This document shows positions 41,949 through 51,579 of a stretch of 64,000 nucleotides of DNA, in pieces. The notes below the pieces were generated by a model. That model did no database searches and was not told where the DNA came from. It worked only from the letters and a program-made list of their open reading frames with translations. The stretch is taken from contig CALWFB010000007.1 in assembly GCA_944377485.1 (NCBI GenBank), positions 1 through 64,000 on the forward strand. The letters run 5' to 3'. Position numbers and translations under genes: made by a program. Every line of letters begins with the position of its first letter. Position 1 is the stretch's first letter. The DNA comes from an uncultured Clostridia bacterium (GTDB lineage: Bacteria > Bacillota > Clostridia > Christensenellales > UBA1242).

Positions 41949-42320
41949 ATGCTAGACAAAAAATCAATATCAGTATTAAGAGCAATGAGTAAATTAGCGA
42001 TGGGTAGTGCGTATAAAGTAGTCACTACCGATGAAATAATGGCAATTTTAGCACAAAAATCACAATATGATAACGATAGTTTAAAAGAGATTATCAGTTT
42101 TTTAGAAAAACAAGAATATATCAATATCAAATTTAGTGAAGATAACACTTATTGCTATTCAATTTTGCCAAAAGGAAGTATCTCCCTAGAACAAGCGGAA
42201 ACAAATTCAAAATCACATAAAAACAAAAATAACAAATTTTTACCATATTTATTTGTCGCAATTTCTTCATTCATTGGCACAATTCTGGCATTGGTTATAT
42301 TCTTCGCATTAGTACCGTAA
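41949..42320 (+). CDS. Membrane-tethered winged-helix-like protein 1
   Basis: A 123-residue protein. The N-terminal 70 residues read as a small winged-helix fold: helix KSISVLRAMSKL, helix TDEIMAILAQ, helix SLKEIISFLEKQEYI, then a beta wing IKFSEDNTYCYSILPKG. A Lys/Asn-rich linker and a C-terminal membrane helix (about 97-121) follow. I chose the ATG at 41949 behind AAAGGAT over a TTG 13 codons upstream. It is followed 20 bases later by a protein of the same plan and then by uvrB. A DNA-binding role is inference; I recognise no family. Confidence 0.72.
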   Translation: MLDKKSISVLRAMSKLAMGSAYKVVTTDEIMAILAQKSQYDNDSLKEIISFLEKQEYINIKFSEDNTYCYSILPKGSISLEQAETNSKSHKNKNNKFLPYLFVAISSFIGTILALVIFFALVP

Positions 42321-42340
42321 ATTCAATATAGGAAAATCAG

Positions 42341-42697
42341 ATGTTAACATTTAAAGAAAAATATGTAATGGAATATGTATATCAAAGATGTCAAGGCAAA
42401 AAGTCTTGTCTAATTTCTCCACGAGAAATCATTTCGTTTGCAGCAGATAGATATGTTATCTACCCTGACGAACTAGAAAAAATCATGACAAATCTTAGTT
42501 ATGATAATTATATAGAACTTTTTAAATCTGACAAGAAAGGCAGTCCGGTTTTTTGCGTTTCATTAAAAATCAAGGGTGAAGGTTTCCATCGTGAATTGAC
42601 AAATAACAAACGTAATCTATTATTATTATTAGGTCGAACTTGTATTTTGGCTGTAATTAGTGCTTTGATTGGTGTATTTATTAGATTTATGTTTTAG
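42341..42697 (+). CDS. Membrane-tethered winged-helix-like protein 2
   Basis: A 118-residue protein of the same plan as its neighbour. It has helices [26 protein letters not shown] and [16 protein letters not shown], then a beta wing ([22 protein letters not shown]), then a C-terminal membrane helix (about 93-117). TAGGAAAA precedes the ATG. It ends 11 bases before uvrB, so the three genes probably share a transcript. Whether it touches DNA, RNA or protein is unknown. Confidence 0.72.
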   Translation: MLTFKEKYVMEYVYQRCQGKKSCLISPREIISFAADRYVIYPDELEKIMTNLSYDNYIELFKSDKKGSPVFCVSLKIKGEGFHRELTNNKRNLLLLLGRTCILAVISALIGVFIRFMF

Positions 42698-42708
42698 AGG
42701 ATAAAATA

Positions 42709-44667
42709 ATGGAATATCGTAATTTTGAATTAGTATCAAAATACAAACCCACTGGTGACCAACCCGAAGCAATTCAATCTCTGGTAGAAGGAATAAACGA
42801 TGGTTTATCAGCACAGGTACTAAAAGGCGTGACTGGTAGCGGAAAGACTTTCACTATGGCAAATGTTATAGCGCAAGTCAATCGTCCTACTCTTGTACTT
42901 GCACATAATAAAACATTAGCGGCTCAATTGTGTAATGAATTTAGAGAATTTTTTCCTAATAACAGAGTCGAATTTTTTGTTTCATATTATGATTATTACC
43001 AGCCCGAGGCATACATAGTATCTAGCGACACTTATATTGAAAAAGATATGAGCGTAAATGATGAAATTGATAAATTACGTCATAGCGCAACAAGCAGTTT
43101 GTTAGAACGTAGTGATACAATAGTTGTGGCTTCTGTGTCCTGCATCTATGGTCTGGGTGCACCTAAGGAATATTATGATTTACATATTTCACTTCGTGCT
43201 GGCGACAAAATGACCAGAGAAGAATTAATCAGTAGATTGATTAGTATTCAATATACTAGAAATGATATTGATTTCGCTCGTTCAACCTTTCGAGCACGTG
43301 GAGATGTTGTGGACATATTCCCTGCTGATAGTAGTGAAAGAGCGATACGTGTGGAATTCTTTGATGACGAAATTGAACAGATTAGCGAATTCGAAGCAGT
43401 GACTGGTAAAGTAATCGGTAAACTAAAGCATGCTTCAATCTTCCCTGCTAGCCACTACGCAGTAGGAAGCGAACGACTAAATAATGCATTAGAACAAATA
43501 AAAAAAGATGCCAAAGAACGTGAAGAATATTTTACAAAAGAAGGAAAATATATTGAAGCTCAAAGAATTCGTGAACGAACAAATTATGATATCGAGATGA
43601 TGCAGGAGATGGGATATTGTTCAGGAATAGAAAATTATTCAAGATATTTTGACGGTAGAAATCCTGGCGAACCACCTTATACTCTACTTGATTATTTCCC
43701 AAATGGTTTCTTGTTATTTGTTGATGAAAGTCACATTACTTTACCTCAGGTCAGAGGCATGTATAATGGTGATAGAGCGAGAAAAACTAGTTTGGTTGAT
43801 TATGGATTTAGATTACCTAGTGCTTTCGACAATCGTCCATTAAATTTTGACGAATTCAATAGCAGAATTGGACAAACCATATATGTTTCTGCCACTCCAA
43901 ATGAATACGAACTTTCACTGGCAGGTCAGGTAGTCGAACAAATTATTCGTCCAACCTATCTATTAGACCCTGAAATTGAAGTACGTCCAAGTCTTGGTCA
44001 AGTAGATGACTTATCAGATGAAATAAAGAAAAACATTGCAAAAAAAGGGAAAGTTCTTGTCACAACTTTGACAAAAAAAATGGCAGAAGATTTATCATCA
44101 TATTTTGGAGAAAATGGCATACGTGTTAAATATTTACATAGTGACATTGACACACTTGAACGTGTCAAAATTATAAATGAACTCAGAGCTGATGAATTTG
44201 ATGTACTAATAGGTATTAATCTACTCAGAGAAGGTATAGATTTGCCAGAAGTGACATTAGTTGCAATTTTAGATGCCGATAAAGAAGGTTTTTTGCGTAG
44301 CGCAACATCATTAATTCAGATAGTTGGACGAGCTGCTCGAAATAGTGAAAGTAAAGTCATCATGTATGCTGATAGAATAACCGATAGCATGCAACAAGCA
44401 ATTGATGAAACTAATCGCCGTAGAGAAAAGCAAATGAAATATAATGCTGACCATAATGTCAAACCTATGACTATCAAAAAAGACATAGTAGATACTTTGA
44501 AAATCAGAATGGACAATGAAGAAGAAAAAATGTCAAAATCTGATATTTCAAAGAAGATTGAACAATTAAAAGGATTAATGAATACTGCTGCCTCACAACT
44601 TGATTTTGAAACAGCGATAACTTTAAGAGAAGAAATTGCTAAACTAAAAAGAAAACTACGAAAATAG
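42709..44667 (+). CDS. uvrB: UvrABC system protein B (excision repair helicase-like subunit)
   Basis: A 652-residue UvrB, the usual length. It verifies damage, opens the strands and recruits UvrC. Walker A GVTGSGKT (40-47), the beta-hairpin [14 protein letters not shown] with [11 protein letters not shown], and helicase motifs [14 protein letters not shown] and QIVGRAARN are present. The C-terminal UVR domain (about 618-652, [12 protein letters not shown]) is intact. AGAGGAT precedes the ATG. It is third in a unit with the two membrane winged-helix-like genes, and a terminator begins inside its last codons. Confidence 0.98.
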   Translation: MEYRNFELVSKYKPTGDQPEAIQSLVEGINDGLSAQVLKGVTGSGKTFTMANVIAQVNRPTLVLAHNKTLAAQLCNEFREFFPNNRVEFFVSYYDYYQPEAYIVSSDTYIEKDMSVNDEIDKLRHSATSSLLERSDTIVVASVSCIYGLGAPKEYYDLHISLRAGDKMTREELISRLISIQYTRNDIDFARSTFRARGDVVDIFPADSSERAIRVEFFDDEIEQISEFEAVTGKVIGKLKHASIFPASHYAVGSERLNNALEQIKKDAKEREEYFTKEGKYIEAQRIRERTNYDIEMMQEMGYCSGIENYSRYFDGRNPGEPPYTLLDYFPNGFLLFVDESHITLPQVRGMYNGDRARKTSLVDYGFRLPSAFDNRPLNFDEFNSRIGQTIYVSATPNEYELSLAGQVVEQIIRPTYLLDPEIEVRPSLGQVDDLSDEIKKNIAKKGKVLVTTLTKKMAEDLSSYFGENGIRVKYLHSDIDTLERVKIINELRADEFDVLIGINLLREGIDLPEVTLVAILDADKEGFLRSATSLIQIVGRAARNSESKVIMYADRITDSMQQAIDETNRRREKQMKYNADHNVKPMTIKKDIVDTLKIRMDNEEEKMSKSDISKKIEQLKGLMNTAASQLDFETAITLREEIAKLKRKLRK

Positions 44668-44680
44668 TTTTCTTTTTTTA
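44651..44680 (+). terminator. Terminator of uvrB, embedded in the gene end
   Basis: AAAACTA(CGAAAA)TAGTTTT followed by a T run. The hairpin encodes the last residues and stop of uvrB. Confidence 0.75.
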
Positions 44681-44742
44681 TTGTATAAAATTATGTTTAC
44701 AAAATATACTAAATTTAATCATTTAGTATCATAAGGATTATA

Positions 44743-44774
44743 AAAAAATCTCTTAATGATTAAGAGATTTTTTT
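44743..44774. terminator. Two-way terminator between uvrB and the 1295-residue gene
   Basis: AAATCTCTTAAT(GA)TTAAGAGATTT-type stem with A run before and T run after. It lies five bases past the stop of the minus-strand gene. A second AT-rich inverted repeat, ATACTAAAT/ATTTAGTAT, sits at 44705-44728. Confidence 0.8.
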
Positions 44775-44778
44775 ACTT

Positions 44779-47700
44779 TTATTCAACATCACCAGTTTTT
44801 GTTTCTTCATCAGAATTATCAGACTTTGTTTTTTCATTATCTTCTGCTGATTTCGTATCATCTTCAATGATTACTTCATCATCTTTGCTTTCTTCACTTT
44901 TTTCTTCATCTGATTTTGTTTCAACTATTTCTTCTTTGTTGTCTTTTTTGTTTTCAACTTTTTTAGAAGATTTATTTGATTTTTCACTTACTGAATCTTT
45001 CTTAACTTTCTTTGGTTTTGAACTTCCACCCTTTTTACCAGTGAATGTGAAGAATAAGATTACAGCAGCAAGTATAACAAGAGATACGATAATCAAGATT
45101 ACACCGATAAATGAATCTCTATTGTCTTCTGGTTCAGTTTCGCTAACAACATTAAATTCAATAGTTTTGGTTGCAACGTTATCATAATTATCTTCAACAG
45201 TTAGTGTCAATACACATTTACCTGTACCATTGATAATATATTGACCATCTTCTTCTCCTTCTGTCACAATACCATCATCGCTTGATAGTTCAACAGTTAA
45301 AGAGTTCCAGTTAGTCATAGTTGTCTGAGTACCATTGTCATTTTTGTCTGTAATAGTTAAACCTGTATCATAAGAATAAATAGTTTTTCCATTGCTAATT
45401 ACTTCAATAATCAAAGTTCTATCGCTTCTATTAAGGTTGATGTTGTACTCTATCTGATTTGTTCCATCATATACAATTTCTTGTGAAAGTTCATTTTCAT
45501 AATTCATTGTAAATGTAGGTGCTACATTATCTCCAACTTTTATTTCAAATGTTTGAGAAATTGTACCATAATCAGTCTTAGCTGTATAAGTCACTTTATA
45601 GGTACCACGAGTATTGTCATTTGTTCTAAATGTCCAAACCATAGCATCACCATTTTGTGTTCTTACAGCATCTCCATTTTCCGGAACAAGTCCATCTGGG
45701 TCAGTGACTGTCACAGTGACGTCTGCTTTAATATTTCCTTGGCTAGCTGTCAAATCAGGAAGAATAATAGTTTCACCTTGTTTAGCATATTCAGGTACAT
45801 CAATATCGAAATTCCATGTTAATTTAGGCATTGATATGCTGATATAATAAATCCTTTCTACTTCTGTACCTTCTTCACCATACTTGGCAGTAAATTTTAT
45901 AGTATATTCACCTTCACTATTAAATGCAAATGACATATAGTCACCAGTTGTGGTATAATCAAGACCTTGACCACCATCATCTATAGTATAACTTATTTGA
46001 GTTTGAGGGTCATTAGTGATATCATCTCCGCTAGAAGAATACATTGTTGGGTCAAATGATATAACTGCACCAATTTCACCACTGATAGTATTTCCAGAGA
46101 TTGTCACATCTTCGCCATTAATATTTGTTCCTTCTGCATTAACTGAAAGGTAAGGGTCGGATGAATCGTTAACAACAAATGTAAAGTATACAGTTGTCAT
46201 ATTACCTGCATCATCTGTTGCGGTATATATAACATAATAGGTTCCCACTTTACTTGTAGTAATTGTACCACCAGTAATTGTATCTCCACTCATTTGTTTT
46301 CCTGTTGGAGATAAATATTGTAGTCCCGTTCCTACACTATCAGGTGTGCCAATATAGTAATTTACATTTAATGAAAGATAATCATCATCGTCTGTAAATT
46401 GAATTGTAGGAAGTGTCACTTCTTCTACTTGGTCAAATTCCAAAGTCTCTAATATATTAGTGCTATCAGTACTGAAACTTCCAGCATTAATTATTGAATA
46501 CTCAGGAGCTAATTCTTCGTCAACATCTTTAATATTTAATACACGAGTAGAAGTTGCAATATTGCCTTCATCATTTAATGCTACTGCTACAAGGTTTAAA
46601 ACTCTGCCATTTCTTTCAGCATCATATTCTACTAACTCAATATCAAAACTATTAGAATTGTCTGGGTCAACAGTTGCAATTCCGAAACCAGAATATAGTT
46701 TTTGCATTTCAGTAATAAATAGAGGGTCATCTAATACATTACATAAATTTTTTGCAGTATCAGATTCTGGATTTGAAGAAACTGTTCTAATAGCATTCTG
46801 AATATCAGTTGCTAAATCATTTTCAGAAGTTTCAGAATAATAATAGAACACAGCATTCTTTAAGCGAGTGTCGATATCATCACTTGAAGTTATATTAACA
46901 TTAATAACATCATCGCTAGATATAGTCGCATTATTCTTAACATTGTTTATTTGGATTGTTGGAGTTGAAGTATCATCACTATCTTCACCAACTGTAGCTC
47001 TTGATAATACTGTGATAGTATATCTAGTAGTTCCAGTTCTGTAAACATAACTTTCTTGTTTAGAAATCGTATTTGCTAATACGTAATAACCAATTGTATA
47101 TTCACCAGCATAATCAGATATTTGACTATCATCTGATGAAAATTTGAATTCTACTGATTTATTGAATTTTCCAATGTTTGGGTCGCCAGAATAGTTATAC
47201 CCTGTTTCGCCTTCTTGCACTTTTACCACTTCGCCATCTTCAACTTTTAAGTTGTCCACATAATATATAGTATGATTTTTTGTATTTTGAATATAACGGA
47301 TAAATGTGAAATCTTTATACTCTGTCACTTTATCAGTAGCATAAATTGCTGGTAATTTTAATTCAGAATAACCATAATGAATTTTTAAATCAACTGCATA
47401 ATCGGTGTTGACTGCATCGACCATAACTCCATCTTCATTTTCTTCTTGAACAGGATTCTTTGTTTCCGCATCAATTTCATAATCATATGCCATATATACA
47501 CTTGGGCGGGTACTATCGGTCACATTCCTAATTATAACACTTATAGATTTTGTATTACCATATGCGTCCGCAATGTTGTATGTCACTCTGTAATTACCAA
47601 CCATATCAGCATAACTATCAACACCAAAGAACTCTTTTGTCATATCAAATTCAAATGTATTGTTTGATAATGTTTTTGTAATAGATTCATTATTAGTTTT

Positions 47701-48666
47701 AGTAATAACAATTGATGTGACATTATATTCAACATTAGTGTTATAATTATCACTAACTGTCAAATTTGGTAATGTAATGTCAGTATCTCCTAATTCTACA
47801 CTAGGCATAGTAGGAGTGGTAATAGTTAAATCATCACTAGTTGGAGCAACAAAGTCATCTGATACTTTTATAGTATATGTGACTGTTGGAGGATTACTTC
47901 CTTGTTTGTAGGTATATTCCAAAGTGATTGTACCACTTTCGCTTGGTATGATATAATATTTACCTTCTGATTCATAAATATAATCACTATCAGCCCACTC
48001 TTGTGGCGCACCATTAACTGTGACTGTTGGGATAACTGTTTGAATAACTTCATCATTATCACTATCTACAACTTTAACATTGGCAACAGGCACTTCGAAT
48101 GCTTCGCTGCTTGTTTTCATTGAAAGAGGCACAAGTTTATTCAAACCTGTATCGCTATCAATAAAATCCAATTCATATGAAATGTTTTTAACTGTGACAG
48201 AATAAGTGTTAGAATAATATGTTCTGCCTGCGTTAGTAATGATATAGATAATATCATATTTTCCATTGTTTAAAGCATTGATACCTAAATATCCACTACC
48301 GATATTAGTCTCATCAAAATAGGTGGTATCATTTTCACTGCCATCTACAACGTAATCATGTGCTTGACCAGATGGGTCAACTACACGAATGGTATAATTT
48401 GTCGCCGTATCAGCAAACAAACCAGATGTCTTGCCGCCTGCCAAAGCTGTATTCAAAAGAGGAATTGTAAATTCTTCGCCCTTTGATACATCGATTGAAG
48501 TCTTAGGCATTTTAATTGAATTAATAGCTGCATTGTAAGTTTCAATTGTATAAGACAATTCAGCCGCATAAGTTGTTAAAACAGGACTGAATGCGAAAAC
48601 AATACTCATTACTGCAAAAGCTAAAAAACAAAATGTAAGTTTAAAGTATTTTTTTAATTGTTTCAT
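44779..48666 (-). CDS. Type I surface protein with Ig-like modules and bipartite charged tail
   Basis: A 1295-residue protein. A signal peptide (about 1-35, ending TYAA) is followed by an outer region of about 1150 residues, one membrane helix (about 1185-1208) and an 86-residue cytoplasmic tail. The outer part shows repeated Ig-like or cadherin-like units. They end in patterns such as G-(T/N)-Y-x-V-x-Y-x-(A/I)-x-D-x-x-G-N followed by a short strand, as in bacterial Ig-like and HYR domains. The tail is split: about 30 Lys-rich residues next to the membrane, then about 50 acidic residues. AAGGAG precedes the ATG. Adhesion or surface scaffolding is likely; nothing points to an enzyme. Confidence 0.87.
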   Translation of the reverse strand: MKQLKKYFKLTFCFLAFAVMSIVFAFSPVLTTYAAELSYTIETYNAAINSIKMPKTSIDVSKGEEFTIPLLNTALAGGKTSGLFADTATNYTIRVVDPSGQAHDYVVDGSENDTTYFDETNIGSGYLGINALNNGKYDIIYIITNAGRTYYSNTYSVTVKNISYELDFIDSDTGLNKLVPLSMKTSSEAFEVPVANVKVVDSDNDEVIQTVIPTVTVNGAPQEWADSDYIYESEGKYYIIPSESGTITLEYTYKQGSNPPTVTYTIKVSDDFVAPTSDDLTITTPTMPSVELGDTDITLPNLTVSDNYNTNVEYNVTSIVITKTNNESITKTLSNNTFEFDMTKEFFGVDSYADMVGNYRVTYNIADAYGNTKSISVIIRNVTDSTRPSVYMAYDYEIDAETKNPVQEENEDGVMVDAVNTDYAVDLKIHYGYSELKLPAIYATDKVTEYKDFTFIRYIQNTKNHTIYYVDNLKVEDGEVVKVQEGETGYNYSGDPNIGKFNKSVEFKFSSDDSQISDYAGEYTIGYYVLANTISKQESYVYRTGTTRYTITVLSRATVGEDSDDTSTPTIQINNVKNNATISSDDVINVNITSSDDIDTRLKNAVFYYYSETSENDLATDIQNAIRTVSSNPESDTAKNLCNVLDDPLFITEMQKLYSGFGIATVDPDNSNSFDIELVEYDAERNGRVLNLVAVALNDEGNIATSTRVLNIKDVDEELAPEYSIINAGSFSTDSTNILETLEFDQVEEVTLPTIQFTDDDDYLSLNVNYYIGTPDSVGTGLQYLSPTGKQMSGDTITGGTITTSKVGTYYVIYTATDDAGNMTTVYFTFVVNDSSDPYLSVNAEGTNINGEDVTISGNTISGEIGAVISFDPTMYSSSGDDITNDPQTQISYTIDDGGQGLDYTTTGDYMSFAFNSEGEYTIKFTAKYGEEGTEVERIYYISISMPKLTWNFDIDVPEYAKQGETIILPDLTASQGNIKADVTVTVTDPDGLVPENGDAVRTQNGDAMVWTFRTNDNTRGTYKVTYTAKTDYGTISQTFEIKVGDNVAPTFTMNYENELSQEIVYDGTNQIEYNINLNRSDRTLIIEVISNGKTIYSYDTGLTITDKNDNGTQTTMTNWNSLTVELSSDDGIVTEGEEDGQYIINGTGKCVLTLTVEDNYDNVATKTIEFNVVSETEPEDNRDSFIGVILIIVSLVILAAVILFFTFTGKKGGSSKPKKVKKDSVSEKSNKSSKKVENKKDNKEEIVETKSDEEKSEESKDDEVIIEDDTKSAEDNEKTKSDNSDEETKTGDVE

Positions 48667-48694
48667 TACTGTCTCCTTAATTTTCGTCTAATTT

Positions 48695-48723
48695 ATTCTA
48701 ATAAATATAGAGAAATTTGTCAA
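48695..48723 (-). promoter_or_regulatory. Promoter of the 1295-residue surface protein gene
   Basis: On the minus strand, TTGACA (48723-48718), 17 bases, TAGAAT (48700-48695). The region upstream (48724-48924) is AT-rich with no feature recognised. Confidence 0.7.
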
Positions 48724-48924
48724 ACAAAATACATAATATTTAACAAGATTTACATAATTAGTTTAAGATTTTAAACATTTTTTATTGCAAGAAAAAAAAC
48801 TTGTTATGTCGAATTAAAAGATAAAATGAAATATTTTTATTTAAATCTAATAAACTCTTAAAAATTTTGATAAAAATTAAAAAATGAAATGCAAATTTTG
48901 TTCAGTTATATCAATAAAGGTTAA

Positions 48925-48948
48925 ATAAAAAAGCGTATAAAACGCTTT
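48925..48948 (-). terminator. Terminator of the HicB-like two-gene unit
   Basis: AAAGCGT(ATAAA)ACGCTTT, followed on the minus strand by TTTTTTATTT. It overlaps the stop at 48947. Confidence 0.8.
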
Positions 48949-49474
48949 ATAATCTACTAATTTGTTGATTTGCATATTCTTTTGTTATAAAATTAAATTC
49001 ATCACTGCTTGCTAAAAAATATTGTTTTTCTCTATGTTTATTTAATTTACTAATAAAATCACTGTTCAACAATTTATATCGCTCTAATAAAGTTTTGTTT
49101 AATTCTTCAAAATCTAAAACATTTGAATCGATTAATAATCTTTTGGTTTCAAGCGCCCATTCGCTTGGTTCTACACCATTAGATTTGTCAAATTCGCATA
49201 AAATATTCATGTCCTCAGGGCTAGAAACAAACCTAGAAATAATCTTAATTTTTTCATGTATTGTTCGAGGCAATTCTTTTACAGCATTAGCATCCATATA
49301 ATAAAATGAATATAATCTATCCGTTTCATTAAATATTGCTTCTGCTCGTCTAGGACGCTTTAAAACAACCCTGTCGCCATACACCCCACGGCCACGTTTG
49401 TATTCAACAATTTCATAGAAATTATTTATCAAAAAATCCAACTGTGCCCAGTTAAAATTATTAACTTTTGTCAT
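48947..49474 (-). CDS. Unknown protein paired with a HicB-like protein
   Basis: A 175-residue soluble protein without signal peptide or membrane helix. The first third is mixed alpha/beta with a very basic stretch (KRGRGVYGDRVVLKRPRR, about 26-43); the rest is mainly helical and charged. It starts 11 bases after the stop of the HicB-like gene, and its AGGTGAG site lies between the two, so translation is coupled. It is far longer than a HicA toxin (about 60-80 residues) and has no dsRBD-like HicA pattern with the catalytic His. Toxin, nuclease or unrelated partner are all open. Confidence 0.72.
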   Translation of the reverse strand: MTKVNNFNWAQLDFLINNFYEIVEYKRGRGVYGDRVVLKRPRRAEAIFNETDRLYSFYYMDANAVKELPRTIHEKIKIISRFVSSPEDMNILCEFDKSNGVEPSEWALETKRLLIDSNVLDFEELNKTLLERYKLLNSDFISKLNKHREKQYFLASSDEFNFITKEYANQQISRL

Positions 49475-49485
49475 ACGCTCACCTA

Positions 49486-49755
49486 TTATGCAAGTGCATC
49501 TACCAATAAAACAATATTCTTTTTATTTGCCTTATAAACCTCTTCAAAATCACGTGGAGCTTCTAATTCACAATTATATTTAATTGCGCAATCCACCATA
49601 GCACAAAGGTCTTCTTTTGCTCTAATATAGGCGTCTACAACCGTTTCACCCTCTTTAACTATATCTAATTCTTGGATTTGAATTGTGTACCAACCAGTGT
49701 TAGTACCTTTCTCATCATCTTTATATAATACTGCTGGATAAACTAATTCTTTCAT
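49486..49755 (-). CDS. HicB-like (antitoxin-family) protein
   Basis: An 89-residue protein with the HicB-like partly RNase H-like pattern. Strand YPAVLYKDDEKG leads into strand YTIQIQELDIVKEGETV, then helix DAYIRAKEDLCAMVDCAIKY and an L-x-A-P-x-D/S-type turn (ELEAPRDF). It ends in a last strand IVLLVDAL. I chose the ATG at 49755 behind AGAGGGTG; a GTG two codons upstream is possible. HicB proteins pair with the HicA mRNA-cutting toxin, often with a separate DNA-binding domain; none is present here. It is first in a two-gene unit with an unknown 175-residue partner. Confidence 0.72.
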   Translation of the reverse strand: MKELVYPAVLYKDDEKGTNTGWYTIQIQELDIVKEGETVVDAYIRAKEDLCAMVDCAIKYNCELEAPRDFEEVYKANKKNIVLLVDALA

Positions 49756-49780
49756 AATCACCCTCTCATACTTGTTATTA

Positions 49781-49809
49781 ATTATAACACAAAAAAAAAC
49801 ATATGTAAA
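49781..49809 (-). promoter_or_regulatory. Promoter of the HicB-like two-gene unit
   Basis: On the minus strand, TTTACA (49809-49804), 17 bases, TATAAT (49786-49781). Confidence 0.65.
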
Positions 49810-49875
49810 ATATTTTATTTAATTAATCAAAATTTTTCATTGAAATAAATTACACTTCAAATGAATGTATTTGGG

Positions 49876-51387
49876 CTAATTAACAGGTGTCATTAAATAG
49901 ATTGTTAAAATATAAGATGTGTATGTATTTTTATAATATGTGTATGAATACTCTTTATAAATTTGATAATATTGGTCAATAAACTCCTTTTCATCGTTGT
50001 AATTTTCGTCTTTTATTAAAACAAAATCGTTTCGTTGTTGTTCAATCGCTTCATGAAATGAATCATACATATCTGGAAAATTTTCTTCTTCAAAAAGATT
50101 ATTAGCAAAATATTTTTCGCTTGGTGTAATTCCTGCAACATTATAAAATCCATAATCCCACATTTTATAACAAAACAAACTAGGATTTTCTATTCCATAA
50201 TTATTAATATCCTTTGCAATTTGGAAATGAATGTAATCATCTTTGTCCCAAAACATTTCATTTGTGGCATTTCCAAACGGAAAGCATAGTCCAAAACATA
50301 ATACAATAGTTAGAATTATAGATAATTTCCTAAAATTTTTCTTAAATTTAAGTCTTGCAAGATATTCGACTGTAAAAGCTAGTCCAACACTTGCGAAAAC
50401 TAGCAATGGTTGATAATAATAAGAAAAATTTCCTGAAACAATAATTAAAAGCAAATATGACAACACTAAAATAGTATAAGTAATCGCTTTTTTATCAAAC
50501 TTATGAATATAAACAATCAAGCCTAAGATTACAAAACACATGCCAACAAAGCCATTAAAGAAAATCATTTTAAAATTTGATAAAATTGACAATTCTGTTT
50601 TGTACAAAAATAAATTGTCATAAAAATATACAAGAAATAAATCACTGACGGCATCTTTTACTATAAAATAAATCAAAGATAAAATAAATATCAACAAAAA
50701 TGCAAGAAACATTATTAAGATTGAAATGAATGTTTTTTTGTAATCTTTTTGTTTTAACTTCAATACAAACCATATGACTAAAATAATAGCAGGAAATAGT
50801 ATCAGTGTAAATTTAACCATAAACAATACACCTAAAAGTATTCCCATCATAAATGTTCTAAAATAAAGAAAATCTTTTTTGTCAAATGTAAAATCGAAGA
50901 AACAAAGTAAAAACCAAGCGAATATTGGCGCACAATATTCTTCAACAGCCCCACCACCCACTACAAAGAAAGAACTTGTTGTATAAATAAAACAAAGTAT
51001 AATCATTGCAATTATTGCTCTAAAAGGAGTTGTGAATTTAAGCATTATTTTATAAGAAAAAAATAAAAAGAATGTCATGCAAAGTACTTCTAGAAAAAAT
51101 GCATTGATATAAGGATTTCCAACAGAACATAAAATGGCAAAAACATAATAAACTATTGGTCCTTTATGTTCAAATAAATCTTTATATGGAACTTTCCCAT
51201 TAAGCATTCCGTTCCCAACTGTAATATACCAATTAATGTCCTGATTATCATTAAAGGCATACAAAAAAGAATTCGCACTGCATATCATCAAAAATAAAAA
51301 TGAGACTGTTAAACTTATCAAAAAAACCTTCCATAAAGCAACATTTTTACTAAATGGAATTTCTACTTTATTTGATAATTCTGACAT
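49876..51387 (-). CDS. GT39-like membrane glycosyltransferase
   Basis: A 503-residue membrane protein with about ten or more helices. The first outer loop carries DINWYITVGNGMLNGKVPYKD and then LFEHKGP. This is typical of the GT-C/GT39-like (PMT, ArnT-related) enzymes that move sugar from a polyprenyl carrier to an acceptor outside the membrane. The C-terminal part after the last helix is soluble. I chose the ATG at 51387. The promoter at 51426-51454 would leave a leader of only a few bases for the ATG at 51414, while this one has AAAGAG upstream. Sugar and acceptor are unknown; wall polymers or the neighbouring surface proteins are possible. Confidence 0.8.
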   Translation of the reverse strand: MSELSNKVEIPFSKNVALWKVFLISLTVSFLFLMICSANSFLYAFNDNQDINWYITVGNGMLNGKVPYKDLFEHKGPIVYYVFAILCSVGNPYINAFFLEVLCMTFFLFFSYKIMLKFTTPFRAIIAMIILCFIYTTSSFFVVGGGAVEEYCAPIFAWFLLCFFDFTFDKKDFLYFRTFMMGILLGVLFMVKFTLILFPAIILVIWFVLKLKQKDYKKTFISILIMFLAFLLIFILSLIYFIVKDAVSDLFLVYFYDNLFLYKTELSILSNFKMIFFNGFVGMCFVILGLIVYIHKFDKKAITYTILVLSYLLLIIVSGNFSYYYQPLLVFASVGLAFTVEYLARLKFKKNFRKLSIILTIVLCFGLCFPFGNATNEMFWDKDDYIHFQIAKDINNYGIENPSLFCYKMWDYGFYNVAGITPSEKYFANNLFEEENFPDMYDSFHEAIEQQRNDFVLIKDENYNDEKEFIDQYYQIYKEYSYTYYKNTYTSYILTIYLMTPVN

Positions 51388-51425
51388 TTCTTTATTCTCT
51401 TTGACTTCTAGCATATTTCAATATT

Positions 51426-51454
51426 AATATACTTAATTATTTTTTCAAAGTCAA
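51426..51454 (-). promoter_or_regulatory. Promoter of the GT39-like gene
   Basis: On the minus strand, TTGACT (51454-51449), 17 bases, TATATT (51431-51426). Its place supports the downstream start codon of the gene. Confidence 0.6.
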
Positions 51455-51552
51455 ATAAAATATAATTATCCTATATCAAATGATGAGTTAAATATTTGAT
51501 ACTTATTTTTTAACTCATAAACTGTGCTACGATTATTTAAATATTGGAAAAT

Positions 51553-51578
51553 AAAAAAACTCCTATTAAGGAGTTTTT
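51553..51578 (-). terminator. Terminator of the 129-residue orphan gene
   Basis: AAAAACTCCT(ATTA)AGGAGTTTTT stem with a T tract on the minus strand, directly after the stop at 51580. Confidence 0.85.
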
Positions 51579-51579
51579 A

